Shown here piece by piece: positions 56,974 to 64,000 of a stretch of DNA of 64,000 bases. The position numbers and the translations under genes were made by a program. The notes beneath the pieces were generated by a model. It was not told the DNA's origin. It made no database searches and worked only from the letters and a program-made list of their open reading frames with translations. Each line of letters opens with the position of its first letter. Position 1 is the stretch's first letter. The stretch is from Rhizobium sp. C1 (lineage in GTDB: Bacteria > Pseudomonadota > Alphaproteobacteria > Rhizobiales > Rhizobiaceae): assembly GCF_021026335.1 (NCBI RefSeq), contig NZ_JAJNCY010000013.1, positions 1 through 64,000 of the forward strand. Reading direction: 5' to 3'.

Positions 56974-59811
56974 ATGGATGTCCGCAATCCGGAACATGCC
57001 GATCTTCTCGACTGGAAGGCCCTGAAGTCGCAATGCGATTTCATCGCGAGCCGCCAGGCCGAAAACGCGGCTGCCACCCGCACGGCACTCCTGGCCGCGA
57101 TCAAGGAAGCCAATGCCAAGGGCCGCGCGCGGGCCGAGGAACTGCTGATGGCCGATGGTGGCGGGCTTGCCTGCGCCATGCGGATTTGCCGGCTGCAGGA
57201 TCACATCATCACCATCCTGCACGATTTCGCGTTGAACCATGTCTTCAGCGCATCGAATACGCCGCAAGCTTCGCGTCTCTGCGTTGCCGCTGTCGGCGGT
57301 TACGGGCGCGGCACGCTGGCGCCTGGCTCGGATATCGATCTTCTGTTCCTGCTGCCCGACAAGAAACCGGCCTGGGTCGAGCCTGCGATCGAATTCATCC
57401 TCTATATCCTCTGGGACATGGGCCTGAAGGTCGGTCATGCAACCCGTACGGTGGAAGAGTGCATTCGCCTCTCCAAGACCGACATGACCATTCGCACGGC
57501 CATTCTGGAAGCGCGCTATATTTGCGGCCAGCGCGCGCTGCTTTCGGAACTCGAAACGCGCTTCGACAACGAAGTGGTGCGCAATTCCGGTCCGCAATTC
57601 ATCGCCGCCAAGCTTGCCGAACGTGACGAGCGCCACCGCAAGAGCGGCGACACCCGATATCTGGTCGAGCCGAATGTGAAGGAAGGCAAGGGCGGGCTTC
57701 GCGACCTGCACACGCTCTTCTGGATCTCGAAATACTATTACCGCGTCCGCGACACCGAGGATCTGGTCAAGCTGGGCGTCCTGTCGCGCTCGGAATTCCG
57801 CCTGTTCGAGAAATGCGACGACTTTCTCTGGGCCGTGCGCTGCCACATGCATTTCCTGACCGGCAAGAGCGAGGAGCGCCTGTCCTTCGACATCCAGCCG
57901 GATATCGCCCGCCGCCTCGATTACCATGATCGGCCCGGCCTGACGGCGGTCGAGCGCTTCATGAAGCATTATTTCTGGATGGCGAAGAATGTCGGCGACC
58001 TGACCCGCATTCTCTGCGCGACGCTGGAAGAGCAGCAGGCCAAGGATGCGCCGGGCCTCACCAATGTCATCAGCCGCTTTGCCAACCGTCCGCGCAAGAT
58101 TGCCGGATCGCCGCAATTCGTCGAGGATCGCGGCCGCATCGCGCTTTCAAGCCCGGATGTCTTCAAGGAAGACCCGGTCAACCTCATCCGCTTCTTCCAC
58201 GTCGCGGAAATGAAGGAGCTGGAATATCACCCCGATGCTCTGAGCCGCATCACGCGTTCGCTGGCGCTGATCGACAATGCGCTACGCGACAACGAGGCAG
58301 CCAACGCCATCTTCCTGTCGATCCTGACTTCGCACAAGAACCCCGCCATGACGCTCAGGCGCATGAACGAGGCTGGCGTGCTCGGCCGCTTCCTGCCCGA
58401 ATTCGGCAAGATCGTCTCGATGATGCAGTTCAACATGTATCACCACTATACGGTGGACGAGCATCTCTTGCGCACCGTCGAGGTCGTCGCCTCCATCGAG
58501 GCTGGCCGTGACAAGGATATCAATCCGCTGGCCGTGTCGCTGTTTCCCTCGATCGAGGATCGTCAGGTCATCTATGTCGCGGCCCTTCTGCACGACGTCG
58601 CCAAGGGGCGCCCGGAGGACCATTCGACAGCCGGCGCCAAGGTCGCCCGCAAGCTCTGCCCGCGTCTCGGCATGACGCCGAAGCAGACGGAACTCGTTGC
58701 CTGGCTGATCGAGGAACATCTCACCATGTCCATGGTGGCACAGACGCGCGACCTCAACGATCGCAAGACGATCATGGACTTTTTCGAGCGCGTCCAGTCG
58801 CTCGAGCGCCTGCGTCTGCTGTTGATCCTCACCGTCGCCGATATCCGCGCCGTCGGTCCTGGTGTCTGGAACGGCTGGAAGGGCCAGCTGTTGCGGACGC
58901 TCTACTATGAGACCGAACTGCAGCTGACGGGCGGTTTCTCGGAGGTCTCCCGCAAGGAGCGCGCCGCCGCTGCCCGCGAGCGGCTTGCTGAAGCGCTGGA
59001 AGGCTGGACCCAGAAGGACCGCAAGACCTATTCGAAGCTCCATTACGAGCCATATCTGCTGAGTGTCTCGCTCGAAGATCAGACCCGCCATGCCGGCTTC
59101 ATCCGCGATGCCGACAAGGCCGGCAAGGCGCTGGCCAGCATGGTGCGCACGCGCTCCTTCCATTCGATCACAGAGATCACGGTTCTCGCGCCCGACCATC
59201 CGCGCCTGCTCGCCATCATCACCGGAGCCTGTGCGGCCGCCGGCGCCAACATCGCCGACGCCAACATCTTCACGACGGCGGATGGCCGCGCGCTTGATAC
59301 GATCATGATCAACCGCGAGTTCAAGAACGACGAGGACGAAATCCGCCGCGCCACCTCGATCGGCAAGCTGATCGAGGATGTGCTGGCCGGTCAGAAGCGC
59401 GTTCCGGAAGTCATCGCCATTCGCACGAAGGGCAAGAAGCGCAACACGACCTTCACCATCGCCCCGGCCGTGACCGTGTCGAACACGCTCTCCAACAAGT
59501 TTACCGTGCTCGAGCTGGAATGCCTCGACCGTCCGGGTCTGCTTTACGAGATCACCTCGGTGCTCTCCGACCTGTCGCTCGACATCACCTCCGCCCACAT
59601 CACCACCTTCGGCGAAAAGGTCATCGATACCTTCTATGTGACTGACCTCGTGGGGCAGAAGATCACCAACGAAAACCGCCAGGCCAATATCACGGCCCGC
59701 GTGAAGGCGGTTCTGGCCGAAGTGGAGGATGAGGCCCGCAGCGGCATGCCCTCCGGCATCATCGCGCCGGCCCCGATCCGCGGCGTCAAGAAAACGAGAT
59801 CCGGCGCATGA
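56974..59811 (+). CDS. glnD: Bifunctional uridylyltransferase/uridylyl-removing enzyme GlnD
   Basis: This 945-residue nitrogen sensor adds UMP to or removes it from PII proteins according to glutamine. Domain order is a nucleotidyltransferase domain with [22 protein letters not shown] near 110, an HD hydrolase domain with [19 protein letters not shown] near 540, and two C-terminal ACT domains that bind glutamine (near 735 and 845). AAGGA precedes the ATG. Its stop overlaps the murJ start (ATGA), so the pair is translationally coupled. Confidence 0.97.
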   Translation: MDVRNPEHADLLDWKALKSQCDFIASRQAENAAATRTALLAAIKEANAKGRARAEELLMADGGGLACAMRICRLQDHIITILHDFALNHVFSASNTPQASRLCVAAVGGYGRGTLAPGSDIDLLFLLPDKKPAWVEPAIEFILYILWDMGLKVGHATRTVEECIRLSKTDMTIRTAILEARYICGQRALLSELETRFDNEVVRNSGPQFIAAKLAERDERHRKSGDTRYLVEPNVKEGKGGLRDLHTLFWISKYYYRVRDTEDLVKLGVLSRSEFRLFEKCDDFLWAVRCHMHFLTGKSEERLSFDIQPDIARRLDYHDRPGLTAVERFMKHYFWMAKNVGDLTRILCATLEEQQAKDAPGLTNVISRFANRPRKIAGSPQFVEDRGRIALSSPDVFKEDPVNLIRFFHVAEMKELEYHPDALSRITRSLALIDNALRDNEAANAIFLSILTSHKNPAMTLRRMNEAGVLGRFLPEFGKIVSMMQFNMYHHYTVDEHLLRTVEVVASIEAGRDKDINPLAVSLFPSIEDRQVIYVAALLHDVAKGRPEDHSTAGAKVARKLCPRLGMTPKQTELVAWLIEEHLTMSMVAQTRDLNDRKTIMDFFERVQSLERLRLLLILTVADIRAVGPGVWNGWKGQLLRTLYYETELQLTGGFSEVSRKERAAAARERLAEALEGWTQKDRKTYSKLHYEPYLLSVSLEDQTRHAGFIRDADKAGKALASMVRTRSFHSITEITVLAPDHPRLLAIITGACAAAGANIADANIFTTADGRALDTIMINREFKNDEDEIRRATSIGKLIEDVLAGQKRVPEVIAIRTKGKKRNTTFTIAPAVTVSNTLSNKFTVLELECLDRPGLLYEITSVLSDLSLDITSAHITTFGEKVIDTFYVTDLVGQKITNENRQANITARVKAVLAEVEDEARSGMPSGIIAPAPIRGVKKTRSGA

Positions 59812-61397
59812 GCCTGTTCAAGAAATTCGTGACGGTGGGCGGCGGAACCCTCGGCAGCCGCTTGATGGGTTTCGCGCGCGAAACCATGATGGCGGCAGCC
59901 CTCGGCACCGGGCCCATGGCCGAAGCCTTCTACGCCGCCTTCAAGCTACCCAATCTCTTCCGGCGGCTGTTTGCCGAAGGCGCGTTCAACGCCGCCTTCG
60001 TGCCGCTCTTCGCCAAGGAGATCGAGGCGGGTGGCATCGACGGGGCAAAACGCTTTTCGGAAGAGGTCTTCGGCGTTCTCTTCACCGTATTGCTGGCGCT
60101 GACCGTCGTCATGGAACTGTCCATGCCGATCCTCATGCGCACCATCATCGCGCCGGGCTTCGAGGGCGACAAATATGACGTGACCGTGCGGCTGGCGATC
60201 ATCATGTTCCCCTATCTCGCCTGCATGTCGCTGACCGCCATGCTGTCGGGCATGCTGAATTCGCTGCATCACTATCTCGCCGCCGCCATCGCGCCGATCT
60301 TCTTCAACGTCGCGATGATCGCGGCTCTTGCCTATGGTCTCTGGATCAAGGCCGATGCGGTCTCCATCGCCTACTATCTGTCCTATGCGGTGCTGGTCGC
60401 CGGCATCCTGCAAATGCTGGTGCTCTATATCGGTGTCCGTTTTGCCGGCATGTCGATCGCATTCCGACGTCCGCATATGACGCCGAACGTGAAGCGCCTG
60501 CTGCTTCTGGCGCTTCCTGCCGCCGTCACCGGCGGCGTCACCCAGATCAACCTGATCATCGGTCAGGCCGTCGCCTCGATGAAGGATGGCGCGATCGCCT
60601 CGCTGCAATATGCCGACCGCATCTATCAATTGCCGCTGGGCGTCGTGGGTGTCGCCGTCGGTGTGGTTCTCCTGCCCGAGCTCGCCCGCGCGCTGAAAAG
60701 CGGTCATATGGTCGAAGCCGAGAGCCTGCAGAACCGCTCGATCGAATTCGTGCTCTTTCTCACGCTGCCCGCCGCCGCCGGCATTTTCGCCTTGTCTGAT
60801 GACATCATCCGGCTTGTCTACGAGCGCGGCGCCTTCCATCCGGAAGCGACGGCGACCGTCGCCGCCGTGCTGACGCTCTTCGGCTTCGGCCTGCCCGGCT
60901 TCGTGCTGAACAAGGCGCTCACTCCCGGCTTCTTCGCGCGCGAGGATACGAAGACGCCGATGCGTTTCACCATGATCTCGGTCTTCGTGAACAGTGCGCT
61001 TTCCATTTCGCTTTTTCCCTTCTTTGCCGAGCGCGGCATTGCGGCGGCGGAATCGATCGCCGGCTGGCTGTCGACCATCATGCTCTTCGTCTCGCTCACG
61101 CGTCGCGGCCATCTCAATATCGAACGGGCGCTGGTGTCCCGAGCGATCCGAATGGTGATCGCGTCGGTGATCATGGCGGTTGCGGCGCATTACATGGCGG
61201 TGCATTTTGCCGGCTATCTGCACTCGGGAAGCCCGGCGCTCATGCAGGCCGCCGTACTTCTGCCGATCGTCTTTGCGTCCTTCGCGCTTTATCTCGTCAT
61301 CGTCTTCGCCATTGGCGGTGCCGATATCGGCATGATCCGCCGCAACATGAAGCGGCGCGGCAAGGCGGCGCCTGCGATTCCCGAAGACGCGGCTTGA
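59808..61397 (+). CDS. murJ: Lipid II flippase MurJ
   Basis: A 529-residue polytopic membrane protein with about 14 hydrophobic helices; it flips lipid II across the inner membrane for peptidoglycan synthesis. N-terminal [25 protein letters not shown] is the classical MurJ/MviN start, and [17 protein letters not shown] follows near 44. It overlaps glnD by 4 bases and precedes trpS by 105 bases. Confidence 0.96.
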   Translation: MSLFKKFVTVGGGTLGSRLMGFARETMMAAALGTGPMAEAFYAAFKLPNLFRRLFAEGAFNAAFVPLFAKEIEAGGIDGAKRFSEEVFGVLFTVLLALTVVMELSMPILMRTIIAPGFEGDKYDVTVRLAIIMFPYLACMSLTAMLSGMLNSLHHYLAAAIAPIFFNVAMIAALAYGLWIKADAVSIAYYLSYAVLVAGILQMLVLYIGVRFAGMSIAFRRPHMTPNVKRLLLLALPAAVTGGVTQINLIIGQAVASMKDGAIASLQYADRIYQLPLGVVGVAVGVVLLPELARALKSGHMVEAESLQNRSIEFVLFLTLPAAAGIFALSDDIIRLVYERGAFHPEATATVAAVLTLFGFGLPGFVLNKALTPGFFAREDTKTPMRFTMISVFVNSALSISLFPFFAERGIAAAESIAGWLSTIMLFVSLTRRGHLNIERALVSRAIRMVIASVIMAVAAHYMAVHFAGYLHSGSPALMQAAVLLPIVFASFALYLVIVFAIGGADIGMIRRNMKRRGKAAPAIPEDAA

Positions 61398-61502
61398 TCG
61401 TCTGCGCCGTGCAGGCTATTGCGCAAGCTTGAACAGGCGTTTGCCCAGTCACGAACCATGGACAGACGCGGGCCTTCCAACCGCCCGCCCAAGAGGACAC
61501 AT

Positions 61503-62564
61503 ATGAAACAGTTCCAGCCGCTCGTCTTTTCCGGCGTTCAGCCCACCGGCAATCTGCATCTCGGCAACTATCTCGGCGCGATCCGCAAATTCGTGGCGCT
61601 GCAGGATAAGAACGACTGCATCTATTGCGTCGTCGATATGCATGCGCTGACCGCGCAGCTGGTGCATGAGGACCTGAAGGAGCAGACCCGCTCGATCGCC
61701 GCGGCCTTCATCGCCTCCGGTATCGACCCGAAGAAGCATATCGTCTTCAACCAGTCGGCCGTGCCCGGCCATGCCGAACTTGCCTGGATCTTTAACTGCG
61801 TCGCCCGCATCGGCTGGATGAACCGCATGACGCAGTTCAAGGACAAGGCCGGCAAGGATGCCGAGAAGGCCTCGCTCGGCCTTTACGCCTATCCGAGCCT
61901 GATGGCTGCCGACATCCTGCTCTACCGCGCCACCCATGTTCCGGTCGGCGACGACCAGAAGCAGCATCTCGAACTGACCCGCGACATTGCGCAGAAGTTC
62001 AACCTCGACTTCGCTGACCATATCCGCAAAAGCGGTGAGGGGGTCGATATCAAGGTCGGCGACGAGCCGGTGCACGCCTATTTCCCGATGGTGGAAGCGT
62101 TGATCGATGGTCCCGCGCCGCGCGTCATGTCCCTGCGCGATGGCACGAAGAAGATGTCGAAGTCGGATCCGTCGGACCTCTCGCGCATCAACCTGATGGA
62201 CGATGCCGACGCGATCTCGAAGAAGATCAAGAAGGCCAAGACCGATCCGGAAGGCTTGCCGGGCGAGACGGATGGTCTTGCCGGCCGTCCCGAAGCCGAC
62301 AACCTCGTCGGCATTTATGCGGCCCTCGCCGACACGTCCAAGGCCGATGTCCTGAAGGAATTCGGTGGCCAGCAGTTTTCGGCCTTCAAGCCGGCCCTGG
62401 CCGATCTGGCGGTCACCGTTCTTGCGCCGATCCATGCCGAGATGCGCCGCCTCATGGACGCGACCGATCATATCGACGCGATCCTGAAGGATGGCGGCGA
62501 ACGCGCCCGCGCCCGCGCAGACGTCACTCTGAAGCAGGTTCGCGACATCGTCGGCTTCCTGTGA
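61503..62564 (+). CDS. trpS: Tryptophanyl-tRNA synthetase
   Basis: This 353-residue class I aminoacyl-tRNA synthetase has the HIGH-type motif [12 protein letters not shown] near residue 17 and the KMSKS motif [10 protein letters not shown] near 216, with the tryptophan pocket segment [12 protein letters not shown] near 148. The start at 61503 (MKQFQPL) is set by AGAGGA a few bases before it. Length is typical. Confidence 0.97.
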   Translation: MKQFQPLVFSGVQPTGNLHLGNYLGAIRKFVALQDKNDCIYCVVDMHALTAQLVHEDLKEQTRSIAAAFIASGIDPKKHIVFNQSAVPGHAELAWIFNCVARIGWMNRMTQFKDKAGKDAEKASLGLYAYPSLMAADILLYRATHVPVGDDQKQHLELTRDIAQKFNLDFADHIRKSGEGVDIKVGDEPVHAYFPMVEALIDGPAPRVMSLRDGTKKMSKSDPSDLSRINLMDDADAISKKIKKAKTDPEGLPGETDGLAGRPEADNLVGIYAALADTSKADVLKEFGGQQFSAFKPALADLAVTVLAPIHAEMRRLMDATDHIDAILKDGGERARARADVTLKQVRDIVGFL

Positions 62565-62643
62565 TCGACCAATGAACGATGATGCACCCTCTCCGCAGTT
62601 TTGATGGCTTGCGGGGCGGGCGCGCAAATGGCATTGTCCGCGC

Positions 62644-63135
62644 ATGGTTTCAAGACGCCTATCACGCCTCGAAGGTCATCGCCGTAAATTCATGGCGATC
62701 GTTGACCAGACGCCCGAATGCAGCCGGGCCGTTCTTTATGCAGGCTATCGCGCCCGCAACACGGGTGGCGGCGTGGTTCTCATGTTTGTCGTGTCACAGC
62801 AGGACTTCCAGCAATGGCTGGGCGTCGGCGATCTCATGCGTGAAGAGGCCATGGAAGAGGCGAACGCCGCGCTCGCCAAGACCGCGCAGTTCATCCGCGA
62901 AAAGGTCGGCATCGAGCCAGAGCTGGTGATCCGCGAAGGCCAGGCGGTGGAGCAGATCCACGCGCTGATCGAGGAAGACCGCGACATCGCCATTCTTGTG
63001 CTCGCCTCCGGATCGACCAAGGAGGGGCCGGGCCCGCTGGTGTCGTCCGTGGCCGGACGCTCCGCCGCCTTCCCCATTCCGGTCACGGTGATCCCTGATG
63101 CGCTGAGCGACGAAGAGATCGAGGCGCTTTCTTGA
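62644..63135 (+). CDS. Universal stress protein (UspA) family
   Basis: A 163-residue single-Usp-domain protein starting MVSRRLSRLEGHRRKFMAIVD, the characteristic rhizobial form with a basic N-terminal extension. A central VLASGSTKEGPGPLVSSVAG near 120 contains the glycine-rich ATP-binding signature in diverged form. Conserved rhizobial neighbour of trpS and the NifU-like gene. Confidence 0.9.
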   Translation: MVSRRLSRLEGHRRKFMAIVDQTPECSRAVLYAGYRARNTGGGVVLMFVVSQQDFQQWLGVGDLMREEAMEEANAALAKTAQFIREKVGIEPELVIREGQAVEQIHALIEEDRDIAILVLASGSTKEGPGPLVSSVAGRSAAFPIPVTVIPDALSDEEIEALS

Positions 63136-63213
63136 GTTTCTGAGAAAAGTTTTTTCCGCTATAAGGGCTTTTGACCGCATCACGGGCTTGATCGCCTTTC
63201 GCGATGCGCCTAT

Positions 63214-63230
63214 TTTGGAAACATTCTAAA
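63214..63230. promoter_or_regulatory. Irr-type ICE box upstream of the NifU-like gene
   Basis: TTTGGAA-ACA-TTCTAAA matches the Irr iron-control element (TTTAGAA-N3-TTCTAAA) at 13 of 14 defined positions. It lies 38 bases before the NifU-like start. Irr represses or activates iron-linked genes in Rhizobiales depending on iron and heme. Confidence 0.6.
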
Positions 63231-63267
63231 AGTTTGAGCCGCTTGAACGGTGGCCACGGAGACCGGC

Positions 63268-63831
63268 ATGTTTATCCAGACCGAAGCAACCCCGAATCCT
63301 GCAACGCTGAAGTTCTTGCCCGGCAAGGTGGTTCTTCAGGAAGGAACGGCGGATTTCCGCAGCGCCGACGAGGCCGCAGCATCGCCGCTCGCCGCTCGTC
63401 TTTTCGGCATTCCCGGCGTCACTGGTGTCTTTTTCGGCTATGACTTCGTCACCGTGACCAAAGAGGACCAGGACTGGGCGCATCTGAAGCCCGCCATCCT
63501 CGGTTCGATCATGGAGCATTTCATGTCCGGCGCGCCCGTGATGGGCGGTGCAAGCACGGCTGAAGCGACGGATCCTTCGGGCGAGTTCTATAACGAAGGC
63601 GATGAGATCATCGTGAAGACGATCAAGGAGCTTCTGGAAACCCGCGTCCGCCCGGCCGTGGCCCAGGACGGCGGCGACATCACCTTCCGCGGTTTCCGGG
63701 ACGGCAAGGTCTTTCTCAACATGAAGGGCTCCTGCGCCGGCTGCCCGTCTTCCACCGCGACGCTGAAGCATGGCGTGCAGAACCTTCTGCGCCATTTCAT
63801 TCCGGAAGTGCAGGAAGTCGAGGCCGTCTGA
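63268..63831 (+). CDS. NifU family Fe-S scaffold protein (NfuA-like)
   Basis: This 187-residue protein carries or transfers Fe-S clusters. An N-terminal Scaffold protein Nfu domain starts MFIQTEATPNPATLKFLPG, and the C-terminal NifU-like domain has the cluster cysteines in GSCAGCPSST near 155. The start at 63268 is set by GGAG upstream and by family conservation; the GTG at 63250 is rejected. It precedes tsaB by 10 bases. A near-perfect ICE box upstream suggests control by Irr. Confidence 0.94.
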   Translation: MFIQTEATPNPATLKFLPGKVVLQEGTADFRSADEAAASPLAARLFGIPGVTGVFFGYDFVTVTKEDQDWAHLKPAILGSIMEHFMSGAPVMGGASTAEATDPSGEFYNEGDEIIVKTIKELLETRVRPAVAQDGGDITFRGFRDGKVFLNMKGSCAGCPSSTATLKHGVQNLLRHFIPEVQEVEAV

Positions 63832-63841
63832 GGCCTGCCGC

Positions 63842-64000
63842 ATGATCGTTCTTGCCATAGACACCGCCGGCGTCGACTGTTCCGTGGCCGTCTATGATAC
63901 GGCCGCCGAACGGTTGATGGCGAGTGCGACGGAGACGCTCGGCAAGGGCCACGCAGAGCGCCTGTCTGGCATGATCGATGACGTCATGCGTCAGGCTATG
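63842..64000 (+). CDS. tsaB: tRNA threonylcarbamoyladenosine biosynthesis protein TsaB (5' part)
   Basis: The first 53 codons, cut by the window edge. The N-terminus MIVLAIDTAGVDCSVAVYDT and the later GKGHAERLSGMIDDVM are typical of TsaB, the partner of TsaD and TsaE in making N6-threonylcarbamoyladenosine at position 37 of ANN-decoding tRNAs. It starts 10 bases after the NifU-like stop and is probably co-transcribed. Confidence 0.9.
   Translation, partial: MIVLAIDTAGVDCSVAVYDTAAERLMASATETLGKGHAERLSGMIDDVMRQAM

Noticed and set aside
58282-61223. Long minus-strand open frames opposite glnD and murJ
   Set aside because: Both are antisense to unmistakable conserved genes and carry no recognisable domain.

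Overview
The window is about 61 percent GC chromosomal DNA from an alphaproteobacterium of the order Rhizobiales, most likely Rhizobiaceae or a close relative. The main reasons are the gene order malic enzyme - mutS - glnD - murJ - trpS - uspA - NifU-like gene - tsaB at the right end, a FrcABC-type fructose transporter whose binding protein closely resembles the Sinorhizobium one, a RIME-like palindromic mosaic repeat, and Irr/FixK-type operator sequences. I see no prophage, insertion sequence, integrase or CRISPR array. Almost everything is core or soft-core metabolism.

Layout. 1-4.9 kb: an initiator tRNA; a minus-strand operon of an amino-acid permease, an alpha/beta hydrolase and a TTC38-like TPR protein; then an NsrR/Rrf2 regulator. 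5.1-11.5 kb: the cytochrome bd operon cydDCABX, with candidate FNR/FixK and NsrR boxes before cydD and, more clearly, before cydA. 11.6-20.4 kb, minus strand: an rRNA methyltransferase, a four-gene iron-acquisition-like cluster (imelysin, di-heme cytochrome, second imelysin, Tat-exported DUF1513 propeller), an MTA/SAH nucleosidase and guaA. 20.4-28.4 kb: an RlpA-like protein, a GST-fold protein (possible FzlA) with queG and an SDR, uppP, a small conserved protein, cysK, two divergent LysE exporters and dut. 28.5-39.5 kb: prfC, a GFA protein, an oxidoreductase, a Cache-type chemoreceptor, argG, a DUF2272 protein, an SDR, a third LysE exporter, coaBC and an EgtC-like amidotransferase. 39.8-46 kb: a pirin, a RIME-like repeat, frcBCA, and a divergent ROK regulator overlapping a FucU/RbsD mutarotase gene. 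46-51.6 kb: a long chemoreceptor, two small genes including an orphan phage-type spike base protein, xseA and a DUF3309 gene. 51.7-64 kb: the conserved malic enzyme to tsaB block.

How the parts fit: the cyd genes form a low-oxygen, probably nitric-oxide-responsive oxidase module. The imelysin/cytochrome/DUF1513 cluster looks like a periplasmic iron-handling system whose biochemistry is poorly defined. frcBCA, the ROK gene and the mutarotase form a sugar uptake module. The NifU-like gene carries a near-perfect Irr (ICE) box, tying Fe-S assembly to iron status. Several start codons were moved inward from the longest reading frame where a Shine-Dalgarno site, signal peptide or invariant N-terminus supported it.
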